The notes: generated by a model from the sequence alone, not told the origin. Shown: positions 33,156 through 44,000, counted from the first letter of the stretch. The stretch: 64,000 nt of DNA from Skermanella stibiiresistens SB22 (GCF_000576635.1 NZ_AVFL01000001.1:372001-436000), one strand, 5' to 3'. Made by a program: numbers and translations.

Positions 33156-34424
33156 TCAGGTGTCCCGCAAGGCGGCGGCTGGTTCGATCCGGGTGACGCG
33201 GGCCGCCGCCAGCACGGCGGCTCCCATGGCGAGCAGGCAGGTGATGGCCGCCGCCAACAGCAGTTGATCCGGTTGGAGGCGGCAGGCGGCGGCCACCGAT
33301 CCGATCGCCGGAAAGCGGGAATTGATGACGCCGGCGGCGGCGGTGAAAAGTCCCACCGCGACGCCGGATCCCAGCACCGCCAGCAGAAGCGCCTGGACCA
33401 GCGGCAGGCTGATCAGCCACCCCCTGCCATAGCCGATCAGCGTCAGCAGGGCCAATTCGCGCCGCTTGCGCTCCACGCCGCTCCACTGGGTCGCCGCCAG
33501 CGCCACGATCGAGCCGGCCGCCGCGAAGGCGCTGATCACGGTCAGGATCATGGTCAGGTTGGTGTTGAGCGCCTGGATCGGCGCTATGTCGTCCAGCCGG
33601 CTTACCGGCTCGACGCCATCGGCGCGCAGCCACGCGGTCAGCGGCGCCACGTCGTCGATCGTCCGGGCGTAGAGCCTGAATCGTTCGAACCGCGGCGCCT
33701 CGGCCGGAGCCGCCAAGCCGGGCCAGCCTAATTCGGGCACCGCGTAGCCGTCGCGGTAGCGCTGGACGTGGAGCACCAGCCGGTCATCGACCAGGATCGC
33801 CTTCCGCGTCTCCGCCATCCGGTCCGGTGGCAGCACCGTGGCGACGGTGACCACATGGGTCTGGGTCTCGTCCATCCCATCGCGGCGCCGCGGCACCAGA
33901 AGCTGGATCTTGTCGCCCGCCTTCGCCTGGAGCGCCCGCGCCGCGCCGAACGACAGCACCACGCGATCCAGCCCTGCGGCCCAAGGCTCACCCGCGACCG
34001 CCGCCAGCGGATCGCCCGGTCCCGTTGGAACCAGCACGCCCAGCACGGCTTCGGCCAGGGGGCGGGCCAAGGGAGTGGCCTCGACTTCCGCCGCCAGGGT
34101 GCGGGCGTCGCCGACCGCGAAGGCGACATCCGGCCGCCGTCGCGCCGCTTCCAGCCAAGCGGCATCGAACCTGTTGGCGCCTGTCACGCGCGGCACGATC
34201 TCCCGCATGGCGGGATTGTCCCGCAGGTCGCGTAGCATCTGGCCCAGGACACCCTGCTGCAACCCGAACAGGACGAGCAGCGGCGTCAGCACCGCCGCCA
34301 GCGCGAAGACCTGACAGACCGCCATGGCCCAGTCCCGCCGCATGTCGGAAACCACCAGCCGGACCATCTGACCCGCCATGCGGCTTGCCCGGACAGGGGA
34401 GGAGGCGGGGGTCTCGTCGGTCAC
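33156..34424 (-). CDS. FtsX/MacB-like ABC transporter permease
   Basis: A 422-residue membrane protein with the FtsX/LolC layout: one membrane segment near residue 35-55, a periplasmic domain of about 210 residues, and three segments in the last 150 residues. The final part ERKRRELALLTLIGYGRG and ARVTRIEPAAALRDT are the standard coupling-helix and tail motifs of this class. These transporters do not pump through the membrane; they transmit ATP-driven motion to periplasmic partners (lipoprotein release, peptidoglycan hydrolase activation, efflux from the periplasm). The GTG start overlaps the ATPase stop by four bases. Partners are probably encoded in the same block, for example the lipoproteins. 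Confidence 0.85.
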   Translation of the reverse strand: MTDETPASSPVRASRMAGQMVRLVVSDMRRDWAMAVCQVFALAAVLTPLLVLFGLQQGVLGQMLRDLRDNPAMREIVPRVTGANRFDAAWLEAARRRPDVAFAVGDARTLAAEVEATPLARPLAEAVLGVLVPTGPGDPLAAVAGEPWAAGLDRVVLSFGAARALQAKAGDKIQLLVPRRRDGMDETQTHVVTVATVLPPDRMAETRKAILVDDRLVLHVQRYRDGYAVPELGWPGLAAPAEAPRFERFRLYARTIDDVAPLTAWLRADGVEPVSRLDDIAPIQALNTNLTMILTVISAFAAAGSIVALAATQWSGVERKRRELALLTLIGYGRGWLISLPLVQALLLAVLGSGVAVGLFTAAAGVINSRFPAIGSVAAACRLQPDQLLLAAAITCLLAMGAAVLAAARVTRIEPAAALRDT

Positions 34425-35143
34425 GCCGCCACCACGCTGCCGGGTGTCTCCGCATCCCGCAGGGCGCGGCAGCGTACGATCCTGCCCTGGGCGCGCCCGG
34501 CCAGTTCCTCGTCGTGGGTGACCAGGATCAGGGCGGCGCCGATGGCGCCGGTGACGGCGACCAGCGTGTCGATCACCCGCTCGCCAAGGCCGGTATCCAG
34601 CGCCGCGGTTGGTTCGTCGGCCAGGATCAGGCGGGGAATGTGGGCCAGCGCGCGGATGACCGCCACCCGCTGGCGCTGGCCGATCGACAGTTGGGCCGGC
34701 ATCCGGTGGAGCAATTCGCCGACGCCGACCGCCTCGGCCAGCCGGTCGGCCGGGCCGGGCACCTCCAGTCCCAGCAGGCGGCGGGCCAGCAACAGGTTCT
34801 CGCGGACGGTCAGATAGGGCAGCAGCCCGCCGGTCTGGAGGACATAGCCCATGTGGGCCGCGCGCAGCCGGGTCAGCGCCGCGCGGTCGCCCTTTCGCCA
34901 CAACGCCTTGATGTCATGGTCCTCGCCAGCTGGGCTGAACCGGAATGTCTCCGCCCGGTCTGGCGCCGCCAGGAACGCCAGCAGGTCGAGCAGCGTGCTC
35001 TTGCCCGATCCGCTCGGCCCCAGCACCACGACCCGCTCGCCCGCCGCCACGCTCAACTCGGGCACCGACAGCAGGAAGCCGCCATCGGACGCCCGGTGCG
35101 TCCGTTCGACGCCGTTGAGCAGAAGCAGGGGGGGGCCGGTCAC
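34421..35143 (-). CDS. LolD/MacB-like ABC transporter ATP-binding protein
   Basis: A 240-residue ATPase. Walker A GPSGSGKST, Q-loop VLQTGGLLPYL, a slightly altered signature LSIGQRQR (Ile for the first Gly of LSGGQ), Walker B LILADEPTAALD and switch VTHDEE are all visible. The subfamily pairs with FtsX-type permeases. The GTG start overlaps the vWA protein stop by four bases and the stop overlaps the permease start by four bases, so the three genes are translationally coupled. Cytoplasmic, membrane-associated with its permease. Confidence 0.88.
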   Translation of the reverse strand: MTGPPLLLLNGVERTHRASDGGFLLSVPELSVAAGERVVVLGPSGSGKSTLLDLLAFLAAPDRAETFRFSPAGEDHDIKALWRKGDRAALTRLRAAHMGYVLQTGGLLPYLTVRENLLLARRLLGLEVPGPADRLAEAVGVGELLHRMPAQLSIGQRQRVAVIRALAHIPRLILADEPTAALDTGLGERVIDTLVAVTGAIGAALILVTHDEELAGRAQGRIVRCRALRDAETPGSVVAA

Positions 35144-37143
35144 GGCAGCGCCGTCAGTGGCACGGGATAGACCGCGTCCTCCGGCGGAGCACCGGCGGCC
35201 AGCGTCACCCAATTGCCGACATCGTCGTGGAACCGGCGGTAGAGACGGGCCTTGATCTGGAGATCGTCGATCAGTGCCTGCTGCTCGCCCGGGTTCATGC
35301 CAAGCCAAGCGTCCTGGTCGATCGCCATCACCCGGCTGGTATAGGGCAGCCCCTCCAGGTATTCGCCCAGCAGCGCCTGGTTGAGCGCGCGGTTGTCGGT
35401 GGTGCCGACCTTGCCTGGATCGCGGCTGAGCGTGGCCGCGGCGCTCCGCAACTGGTTGAACAGGTCGCTGGGGTCGCTTTGGCCCTTGGAGTAGGCCTCG
35501 GAGAGGGCGCCCACGGTCGCCTGGAGGTCGGACAGCTGCGACTTGGACAGCAGCACCCGCACGTCCAGGCTCGCCACGGTATCGTTGGCGAAATCGCGGT
35601 CCGCCGCCCAGGCCTCGAACATCGGCGGGGCGGCGGTGCCCTTGACGCTGCCCAGATAGGCCAGCCGCATGGCGTGCCCGATCGCCGCGATATCCTCCGC
35701 CATCGGGTCGGCCGGCTTGTTGGGAGCGGCGGTCTTGGATGGCGGGGGTGGGGCGGTCAGGCCGTCGCCGGCTTCCGCCGCCTGGACCAGGGTCACCAGA
35801 CTGGCGGCGAGGCTGTCGACGCGCGCGCCGAACTTCTCCACGTCGCCGGCCTCGACCGGATAATAGAGCGGCTTCCGGCCTGGGTACGTGGTCAACTCGC
35901 GGTATTGAGCCGCCCCCTTGTCGTGGTCGGCCTTGCCCTCGGGGGTCAGCAGGTGCAGCGCCATGGTGGCGATCCGCTTCTCCAGCAGGGTGATCGACAG
36001 CGCCTTGGCGTCGAGCCCGGTGGTCGAAAGGCCGCTTTTCGGATCTCGGGAACTGGCGTCGGTGACCAGAACGACGAAGCGACCGCCGAACGGCGTCCAG
36101 TCGATCGCGTTGAGGGCGGCGTCCAGCCCGGCGTAGCCATCCTCGGCGACGGCGCGGGTGGAGACCTTGGAGGCGGCCAAGCCGGCGGCCGCCTTGTCGA
36201 ATTCCTCGCGGGTCTCGACCTTGTTGGGGTCGACGAACACCTTGGTCAGGTATTCGATGCCCTTGACCGCCTTGGGATCGTCCCGGTAGCCGATCAGGCC
36301 GAACCGCACCTGCTCCTGCAGTTGGGCACCCTTGATGCCGTCATAGATCCGGTTGACCGCCTCGCGTGTGCGATCGATGTATTTCTGCATCGAGTTGGAG
36401 GCGTCGACCACGAAGACGATGGCGGTGCGGAAGTTCTGCCGGATCGCCGGAGCCGGGGCCGCGGGTTGGGTGGCCGGCGCGGTTGGATTGGCGGTTGGCG
36501 TCCCCTGGTCGCGCGACGTCACGGCGGCGACCTTGACCATGCGAACGGGCCGGCCGGTCGGGAAACGCTGGCTCTTCGCCTCCAGGATCGGCAGCAGGTA
36601 GAATTGCTTGTTGATGTCGACGGCGGTTTCCGGCTCGATCGACACCAGCGGACCGGCGGCTCCCTGGCCGGGACCCGCCGTCTTGGCGGCTTCCGTCAGT
36701 TTGGCCGCCTGGGCCGCCGCGTCCTTCGCCGCGACCAGGCCGCGCAGGCCATCCTCCGCGCCGAAGAAAAGCACCCGGTCGCGTCCGGTGCGGTTGGCGA
36801 AGGCGGCGACCAGCGTATGCCGCCACGGCACCACCGCTTCCGCCGGCATCCAGCCTTCCGGCTTGCAGGCGGCGCTGGCGCCGACCCTTACCTTGGACCC
36901 ATCGGAAGCCCGCTCGTAGACATAGAGGACGCTGAAGCCCGGCACCTGCTTCTCCGCGCCCCCATCCGGCGTGAGCTTGCCGCCGGGGCGCGTCAGCACG
37001 CGGTCGAGTAGTTGCGTCTTGCCCGGCTGCAACAGGGGAGCCGGCGAGCAGGCCAGCGCCGCGGTGGCGGAGCCGATGACCATCGCCAGCGCACAGGCCG
37101 CTACGCCGCGCGCACGGGAAAGCACCTTCGAACGCGGCATCAT
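35140..37143 (-). CDS. Secreted vWA-domain protein (PpkA C-terminal type)
   Basis: A 667-residue exported protein with a signal peptide ending near residue 32 (ATAALAC). An N-terminal region of about 200 residues carries an SH3-like or substrate-like fold (FSVLYVYERASDGSKVRVG). The vWA domain (about 260-460) has MIDAS DASNS in VFVVDASNSMQKYIDRT and VLVTDASSRD. The C-terminal 200 residues are helical. The vWA part and its wording resemble the C-terminal half of PpkA-type proteins linked to type VI secretion, but there is no kinase domain here. The ATG overlaps the Sel1 gene stop (ATGA). A much longer in-frame reading to 37683 runs back through the Sel1 gene and is rejected. Probable role: metal-dependent binding of a periplasmic partner. 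Confidence 0.83.
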   Translation of the reverse strand: MMPRSKVLSRARGVAACALAMVIGSATAALACSPAPLLQPGKTQLLDRVLTRPGGKLTPDGGAEKQVPGFSVLYVYERASDGSKVRVGASAACKPEGWMPAEAVVPWRHTLVAAFANRTGRDRVLFFGAEDGLRGLVAAKDAAAQAAKLTEAAKTAGPGQGAAGPLVSIEPETAVDINKQFYLLPILEAKSQRFPTGRPVRMVKVAAVTSRDQGTPTANPTAPATQPAAPAPAIRQNFRTAIVFVVDASNSMQKYIDRTREAVNRIYDGIKGAQLQEQVRFGLIGYRDDPKAVKGIEYLTKVFVDPNKVETREEFDKAAAGLAASKVSTRAVAEDGYAGLDAALNAIDWTPFGGRFVVLVTDASSRDPKSGLSTTGLDAKALSITLLEKRIATMALHLLTPEGKADHDKGAAQYRELTTYPGRKPLYYPVEAGDVEKFGARVDSLAASLVTLVQAAEAGDGLTAPPPPSKTAAPNKPADPMAEDIAAIGHAMRLAYLGSVKGTAAPPMFEAWAADRDFANDTVASLDVRVLLSKSQLSDLQATVGALSEAYSKGQSDPSDLFNQLRSAAATLSRDPGKVGTTDNRALNQALLGEYLEGLPYTSRVMAIDQDAWLGMNPGEQQALIDDLQIKARLYRRFHDDVGNWVTLAAGAPPEDAVYPVPLTALP

Positions 37144-38243
37144 TGCGGCTGCCCCAGTTTTTCCAATTCTGTCTTGGCTCCGGCGTGGCCGAGCCCGGCC
37201 GCCTTCTGAAGCGACCGCACGCCGGCCTCCGGCGAGATACCCGGCCCCTCGACACGGCCACTGACATACAGCTTGCCCAGCCGGTACAGCCCCTCGGCGT
37301 CGTTGGCGTCCGCCGCCTTCTCGTACCAGAGTTGAGCCTTCTCGGCATCCGGCGCCGGTACGGCGCTGCGCTCCGGCGAGAAGGTTTCCGGGTCGTACAT
37401 GGCGCCTATCGCCGTCGCCGCCTCCGGCTGGCCACCGTCCGCCGCCCGCCGGTACAGCAGCAGGGCGCCCTGGACCGCGTCGCGCGAGCCCTCCGCCATG
37501 TACTTCGTCGCCTCGGCCAGCGCCCCGGCGGGATCGGGGGTCGTCCGCAGGAAAGCCGTGGCGGTGGCGGTGGTCAGCGGGGCCGCCGGTGTGGGTGTGG
37601 GTGTGGGTGCCGGCGGTGTCTCCGGCGGGGCTTCCGCGATTGGCGGTTCCAGGGGGTCCGACGGCTGGCCGGCCATGAACCACCAGGCGCCGCCGCCCAC
37701 CGCGAGCAGGGCGATGATGCCCGCCAAGGCGGGGACCAGCCAGTTGCGCGGCTCCGGCTCGACCGGCGTCTCGCGCCGGGCGATCACCGGATCATCGACC
37801 ACCGGAGGAATTGGCTCGACCACGACAGGTTCTGGTTCCACCACCGGGGGAGGGATTGGCGTCTCCTCGATCACCGGTTTGCTTGGCGCTTCCGACGGCA
37901 GCCGGATCGCCTTCCAGCGCAGCCGTTCCTCCCCCGGCGCCTCGCCGTTCCTGTCGCGCAGCGCCAGCAGGTAGGTCACGTTGGCCTGCAGGTTCCAGGT
38001 CAGCCGTTCGTCCACCCGGATGCGGAGGATGCCCTTGTCGTCCAGTTCCGCCCCGGCGGGGGACAGCCACATCCGGGTCGTCCCCCAGGGATCGCCGGCG
38101 CCATAGTCCTGCAGGAACTTCTGCCCGTTGGGCTGGGCGATGGCGAGTTGGACGCTTCCGGGATCGATCGCGCCGCGTCCGGTGATCTGGATCAGGGCGG
38201 CGCCCGGCGCCGAGCCCGCCGGTTGGGTGACGTCAACGGCCAT
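37140..38243 (-). CDS. Membrane protein with Sel1-like repeats
   Basis: A 367-residue protein. Residues 1-120 form a beta-rich soluble domain (RLTWNLQANVTYLLALRDRNG). A Pro/Glu/Val linker leads to a membrane segment near 170-192, then a Pro/Thr linker with a repeated PT dipeptide. The C-terminal 120 residues hold about three Sel1/TPR-like units (LLLYRRAADGGQPEAATAIG, LWYEKAADANDAEGLYRLG, SLQKAAGLGHAGAKTELE), which bind proteins. The layout (cytoplasmic domain, one membrane helix, periplasmic binding domain) repeats the plan of the two SrfA-like proteins at the other end of the block. The start is 21 bases after the SrfC stop and the stop overlaps the vWA gene start. Confidence 0.78.
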   Translation of the reverse strand: MAVDVTQPAGSAPGAALIQITGRGAIDPGSVQLAIAQPNGQKFLQDYGAGDPWGTTRMWLSPAGAELDDKGILRIRVDERLTWNLQANVTYLLALRDRNGEAPGEERLRWKAIRLPSEAPSKPVIEETPIPPPVVEPEPVVVEPIPPVVDDPVIARRETPVEPEPRNWLVPALAGIIALLAVGGGAWWFMAGQPSDPLEPPIAEAPPETPPAPTPTPTPAAPLTTATATAFLRTTPDPAGALAEATKYMAEGSRDAVQGALLLYRRAADGGQPEAATAIGAMYDPETFSPERSAVPAPDAEKAQLWYEKAADANDAEGLYRLGKLYVSGRVEGPGISPEAGVRSLQKAAGLGHAGAKTELEKLGQPQ

Positions 38244-38264
38244 GGTCTAAAATCCTCGCGCGGG

Positions 38265-40994
38265 TCATGCTGGCCTGACCGGGCCCGCGAGCAGCCGGTC
38301 GACGGAGAGGTGTGACAGGATATCGCCCAATCGCCGGTTCGTCGCCTCGTCCAGTTCGCGGCCGCCACCATAACTGAGGTTGGCCAAGCCGGCCTGGAGA
38401 AACGCCACACCCCAATCGATGAAATAGCGCTGTTCCAGCGGCAGGGGCTCGGTGCCCAGGACGGGCAGGGCGCCCGTGACGGGCGGGGCCGGCTCGAAGA
38501 CCCTGTGGTTGGGCGTGGGCGAGCCTTCCGGCACGCCGGGGCGCTGGGCCACGGGCACGTCGTGGAAGCCGATCTCGGCGACGAAGACGTTGAACGCGTT
38601 GGACGCGATCGTCACCAGCCGGTCGGCGATCTCGTCCCAGCGCATCGCGGCCAGCGCCGTCTCCGCCCGGATGGCGGCCGCCACCTTGTTGATCATTCCG
38701 ACGCGGTCGGCGGCGATCACCAGTTGGTCGACCAAGTCGCCAACCGAGGCCGCCTCCAACCCGAAATGCTGGAGAAGCGGCTCCTCCTGGGGCAGGTGCC
38801 GCAGGCGGGCGACCCAGTGGCGATGAAGCTCGCGGGCGAACAAGGCGGGACGGTCGTCCAGCACCACGCGGACCGGAGCCGCCGCGACCGGGCTCCCGAA
38901 GATGTCGAACTCCTCGGTCGGTGCCTCCTCGACCTGCTCGACCTTCATCATCGCGACGTTGATGGCGATCTCGCGCAGATCCCGCTCGCTCACCATCAGA
39001 TACGACAGGAACCGCGGGAATGCCCGGAACTTCTTGCGCTGGAAGGCGGTCACCAGCACCTTCCGCAGCGCCCGCAAAGCCTCCTCCTTCTCGCGCCGGG
39101 CCTCCTCGTCGACCCCGTGATAGAAGCGTTTCAGGGAGTTCCGCAGCTGCGCCACGCCCTCGCGCAGGCGCTGCTCGACCTGACCGTTCTTCAGCGCCGG
39201 GTCCGACACGGCGGTCAGCCTCTCCACGATGTGGGTGACGCCGCCGTCGTTCAGCTTCAGGATCGCGTCCCAGGCGTCGCGTGGGTCGCGGACATGGCGC
39301 TGGACCTGACCGGAGGCGAAGAACGAATCCTCCAGCTTCTGGCGGTGGGCCTCGTTCCGCCGCGACAGCGCCGCTTCGACCAGCGGCCGTTCCGGTTCCG
39401 GCGAGCCGGGCTTGGTCTTGTACTCGACCAGCCATTCCTGATCGAAATTGGGGTTGCGCAGCAGCAGCGTGTTGTCGAACGGCTTGCCGTTGAAGTTGTC
39501 GACCCAGCCGTCGTATTTGTACGGCTCCAGCAGCGAGGTATGCAGCCGGATCTGCCATTTCTGGTCGATGTCCTCGCCGGCCTTGGCCTGGAACTCGAGG
39601 TCGATCATGGTCAGGACGAGGAACAGCGAGGTCGTCGCGCGGGCACGCTGTTCGGGGGTGGCGCCGTGGGTCAGGTCGATCCAGTGGCGCACCAGGAAGC
39701 CCAGGTCCTTGACCTCGTTTGGCTTGTTGCCCATGCACAGGAGCATGGCGGTCAGCTCGCGCTCCTCGGAATAGCGCTGGAATAGGTACGCGATCTTGCC
39801 GCGCAACAGCAGTTCCAGCACCAGACCCTCGCGGCTCTCCTCCTCGGCCCCCTTGGGTCCGCTTGCCGCGCCCCCCACCGTGGCGCCGCGCTCCGGCAGT
39901 TGTGCCAGCTTGTAGCGCGACCGGGCGCCGGGAAAGTCGAGCAGGTCGGTGTGGGCGTTCATCGGCCACGGCAGCTCGTCGATCGTTATCCGAAGCTCCG
40001 CGACCAGCGTGGTCACCACGGCGCGCGGCAGCTCGACCACCTCGCCCAGCTTGCCGGCGGTGACCCCTCGAAGGCGCAGCAAATCCTTGGCATCGCCCGG
40101 CTGACCCAGCCGCTTCAACGCGGCCACGTCGATGATGCTGGTATTGCGTGGTTGCAGCGCCGTCAACTGGGTCACCGCGTCGGCGGCGTGGCCCAGCTTG
40201 TCCAGCGCCGCGACCAGCGTCTTGAACAGCTCGGTCAGGTCGTCGATGCCGCCCCACAGCACGCTGAACAGCTTGGCGCGTCCGGCGATGTCCAGGAATG
40301 GCGCCAGTTCGACCAGCCGCTCCCAATATCCCAGCGGCTGAAGCTCCTGCCAGCGGTTGCTGAAGTTCTTGCCGAAATACTCGCCGATGTCGAACAGCGT
40401 GATGTCGTCCAGGTGGCGGGCCACGGGCTGGCCCTTGCGCAATCCCTCGCAGGCCGCGACCAGCTTCCGCACCGCCTCGCCCTGGGGCCGTTCGATCTTC
40501 AGGTTGTTCTGGTCGAAGTCGCTCTGGAAGGCGTTCGACAGGATCTTGACGATGTCGGTCTCGGTCAGCAGCCGGACATCGACCGGAAAATCGGCGTCGG
40601 CGGGACCATCTGGGGGATGTACCGTGAAGCGGGTGACCAGCCCGGTGGATTCCTTGCCGCCGGACGGATTGATCTCGGTGATGAAGTCCAGCTTGTCCGA
40701 GCCGAACCGTGCCAGCAATCCCGTCTTGCCTGGCGGCCGGGCCAGCACCGAGACCAGATAGGACTTGCCCTGCTGGCTGGCGCCATAGACGCCGACGCAC
40801 ATGCGGCGCTCCGCCGCGCGCGACAGCTTGCGCGCGACGCTTTCCACCCGTCTGGCCTCGGTGATCAGGCTGTCGGCCTCGTTTGCGACCGAGACGGAAA
40901 CGCCGCGCGTCTCCGCCACCCATGTCCTGCTCGCGCGGGCGGTGTCGGCGATCTGGTCGGCGGCGTGTTTCAAGCGGATCTGTTGGTCGTCCAT
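38265..40994 (-). CDS. srfC: SrfC-like virulence factor family protein, P-loop NTPase
   Basis: A 909-residue cytoplasmic protein of the SrfC (Virul_Fac) family. After a helical N-terminus comes a P-loop GASQQGKS (residues 71-78) in CVGVYGASQQGKSYLVSVL, and a DxxG-type motif DFPGARS near 348. The long helical remainder recalls dynamin-like or septin-like GTPases. The family was first named in Salmonella as SsrB-regulated factors; its biochemical role is not settled. The start MDDQQIRLKHAADQ is 22 bases after the SrfB stop, with GGGGAAAAG upstream. SrfB and SrfC always appear as neighbours in loci of this type as far as I know, so they probably form a complex. Nucleotide type (GTP or ATP) is inference. 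Confidence 0.85.
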   Translation of the reverse strand: MDDQQIRLKHAADQIADTARASRTWVAETRGVSVSVANEADSLITEARRVESVARKLSRAAERRMCVGVYGASQQGKSYLVSVLARPPGKTGLLARFGSDKLDFITEINPSGGKESTGLVTRFTVHPPDGPADADFPVDVRLLTETDIVKILSNAFQSDFDQNNLKIERPQGEAVRKLVAACEGLRKGQPVARHLDDITLFDIGEYFGKNFSNRWQELQPLGYWERLVELAPFLDIAGRAKLFSVLWGGIDDLTELFKTLVAALDKLGHAADAVTQLTALQPRNTSIIDVAALKRLGQPGDAKDLLRLRGVTAGKLGEVVELPRAVVTTLVAELRITIDELPWPMNAHTDLLDFPGARSRYKLAQLPERGATVGGAASGPKGAEEESREGLVLELLLRGKIAYLFQRYSEERELTAMLLCMGNKPNEVKDLGFLVRHWIDLTHGATPEQRARATTSLFLVLTMIDLEFQAKAGEDIDQKWQIRLHTSLLEPYKYDGWVDNFNGKPFDNTLLLRNPNFDQEWLVEYKTKPGSPEPERPLVEAALSRRNEAHRQKLEDSFFASGQVQRHVRDPRDAWDAILKLNDGGVTHIVERLTAVSDPALKNGQVEQRLREGVAQLRNSLKRFYHGVDEEARREKEEALRALRKVLVTAFQRKKFRAFPRFLSYLMVSERDLREIAINVAMMKVEQVEEAPTEEFDIFGSPVAAAPVRVVLDDRPALFARELHRHWVARLRHLPQEEPLLQHFGLEAASVGDLVDQLVIAADRVGMINKVAAAIRAETALAAMRWDEIADRLVTIASNAFNVFVAEIGFHDVPVAQRPGVPEGSPTPNHRVFEPAPPVTGALPVLGTEPLPLEQRYFIDWGVAFLQAGLANLSYGGGRELDEATNRRLGDILSHLSVDRLLAGPVRPA

Positions 40995-41016
40995 GTCTTT
41001 TCCCCGGGATCCGCTC

Positions 41017-44000
41017 TCAGACGTCGATCAGGATGCCGGTGTCGAGCCAGTATCCGTCGCGGTTGCGCAGTGTCTGAAGCCGCATGCGCAGGGGCTGCTG
41101 CCGCCCGCTCAGCACGCCGCCGTCGCAGTCCTCGACCTCGCCGATGGCGAGCCGGTCGTTGACGACCTTCTCCGGCGGCTCGTTCGGCTTGACGCGCGGC
41201 CGCTTGGTGCTTTCCAGCTTTAGCTGGACCCGCAGCGGCGTCCGGCGCATCGCCCGGGTCCGCGCCTCCTCGTCGGCGAAGTCGATCATGTAGAGCAGGC
41301 TCGCTGGCCACCACTGGTTGGGGAATTGCCGGACACCCAGCAACAAGGGGCCGCGGAACTCGAACTTGGCGTCGGGCAGGTCCTCGATCGTCTCGAAGTC
41401 CAGATCCGCCAGATAGACGTCCTGGGCCTGGAGCCGGTTGTTGGAGTTGTTGGCCTCGACCTTGCCGACGAACCGCGCGACCGAGCGGGCGTAGAGATCG
41501 TCGCTGCGGAAGTTGAAGTTGTGCAGGTGCCCCTCCGCCAGCAGGCAGATCATGCCGCCGACCGCCGCCGTCGTCTTGGGATCGGAGATGCGCGCCTCCC
41601 GGTTCCGGAACGGGTACCATTGCCCGACCCGGAACTCGTGCATCGCGATCACCCGGTGCGCCGGCAGGGCGCCGGTCTCCATGATCGAGTCCTTGATCGC
41701 GGGGAAGCGGGACGGACGGCCCGACAGCAGCATCACGTCGACCCGGTAATGCCAGACCACCTCGGTCAGCGCCCGGACCATGTCGCCGACCAAGCTGCGG
41801 ACGATTCGGTCCACCTCGGTAAGGTCGACCGGGATCGGCACGTCCATCAGCCGGAACCCGGATGCCCCGGCCTCGGTCACCGCGCGCTCCAGCGACGTTA
41901 CCAGACCGGGAGGCGGCGGCGCGTCGGGGCGGAAGAAGTCGCCCAGCACGCGGGTCTCGACGGCGGGCGGGTTGATCGGGTCGTATCCTTCGTACTCGCC
42001 CAGCAGGGCGACCGCGACGGGGGCCGCGATCTGCATGGCGAATTGCTGGCGGCGCAACTGCTCCTCGGCGGTCATGTCGCCGCGGTTGCCGCCGAACAAC
42101 TCCTGGACCAGCGCCTCCGCCCGCTCGCGGCCGATCGACTGCTGGATCGTGCGGGACAGCGCCGAAACCGCGACCTCACGCGCCAGCATCTGCACGATGT
42201 CGTCACCGGCCAGCGAGAAGCTCTCGCGGAAAAGCTGCTTGGGGAAGATCGTGACGTTGCTGCCCTTGCCATCGGCCCGCAGCGCCGTGATCACCAGATC
42301 CGTGGTGCCGCCGCCGATATCCAGCGTCGCCACCCGCAGGCTGTCGCCATCCTCCGAACCGTGCCCTTGGGCGTCCGCGGGACCGTTTCCCCGCACGGCG
42401 CGGATGAAGGCGCGGGCGTCACCGGAGAAGGCCAGCGCGATCTGGCTGTACAGGTAGACCACCTGCGTGGCGCTGGCCTCGTCCCATTTGAGGATGATCT
42501 CCGGCGGCGGACCCTCGATCCACTCCAGCTTGCCCGGCTCGTCGCCGAACTGCCGCTCCGCCCGTCCCAGGCAAAGATAGAGTAGGTCGCGCGCGGCTTC
42601 CGCCTTGCTCCGCAGCAATTCGCGCTCGGCCAGTGACAAGGCGGTCGGCATCGTCAGGATCAGGCGGCGCAGCCGGCGCGGCAGATCGGCGTTGCGCCGG
42701 CGTAGCCTTTGGGCCGGCGCGTTGATCATCACCAGCGCCTGGAGCAGGATCTCGGCCAAGGCGAAGCTGACGAGGTTGGAGCGGGAATAGCGCGCCAGCA
42801 GGGTCGGCAGGTCGTCCTCCCCCGCTGTCACCGCGTGCAGGGGCTTGCCGGCGTCGTTGACCAGACCGGCGAAGACGCCCTGCGCCGCGAAGCCCTCCCA
42901 TTCGTCGTCCAGCGTCTGGCCGTTGAAGCGCCAGGATTGCTGGCTCGGCTCCTCGTCCCAGAGGTAGCGCTTGGGGCTGGACATGCCGGTGCGGCCCTCG
43001 CTGCCGCGCCGGGATCCCGCCATGCGGACGGCCTCGGGACCCACCCGCACGATCGTGGCCCACGAGAACGCGTCGGCCCGGCCGCTGCGGTGCGAGTGGT
43101 GGTTGAGCCCGAACCGCGCTATCGCGAATTCGAACCGGCTATCGAACGGGTCGACGTAGATCTGCTCCGGCCGCGACAAATCCCGGAGTTCCAGGCGGAA
43201 CGCCCGGTTGATGTCGGCACCCCTGCTGTCGGGCTCCGCCTCCACCAGCAAGCCGCAGGTGCGGGAGTTGCCGAGGTCGAGCACCATGTCGACATCGACG
43301 AAGACCTGCTTGGCGGCGGTCACCGTATCGCTGAACAGCAGCTTGGGTAGGAAATCCAACTGGTTGAGCAGGTCGATAAACGCCACGTAGCGCGCCAGCG
43401 GCTCGTTCGGTCCGCTCATGCGGTCCAGGATCTCCTCCGGAGACAGCACCACCTCGCGCCGGTTTGCCCGGCGGCTCTCCTCCTGCTCGACCATGGTCTT
43501 GAACAGCTCGTTCAGCCAATCGCGAAGCCAAGGCTGGTTGAGCAGGAAGTTATAGAAATCAGTCTTCCCCGGTAGCGAGAAGCGCCGGCCATTGCGGGCG
43601 TCATCGGACGACGGGGCGAGATAGCCGCTGTCGGCGTATTCGTCCATCAAGCCAGTGTCCAGCGCCACCACCAGGCGGAACTCGTTGCCTCCCTTGTCGC
43701 GCTCGCCAAGCCGGACCAAGTAGGCCCGCGCCCAGTTGACCGGCCCCTGGTGGAAGGAGCGGCCGGGCTCCTCCCGGAACAGCGGGATCGGCAGCCATGT
43801 CCGCTCGACGAATTGGAGCAGCCGCTTGGTGTCGATCGCGTAGTCCTCGCGGCCGGGCGTCATCTCCTCGGCGCCGCGCCGCAGCAGGATCGGCAGCTCC
43901 TGGGCGCTCACCCGCGTGTCGGGATGGGGATCGTAGAATCCCCAGTCGGCCGGGGCCTTGGCGTTCTTCTTGCCCTCGCCGTCGATCAGGCTGAAACCAA

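Noticed and set aside
32364-33731. Long plus-strand frame against the FGE-like and permease genes
   Set aside because: Coding shadow with Gln/Arg/His-rich repeats and no recognisable fold.
37144-37683. N-terminal extension of the secreted vWA protein
   Set aside because: The extra codons run through the Sel1-repeat gene in another frame. The ATGA overlap and signal peptide at 37143 define the real start.
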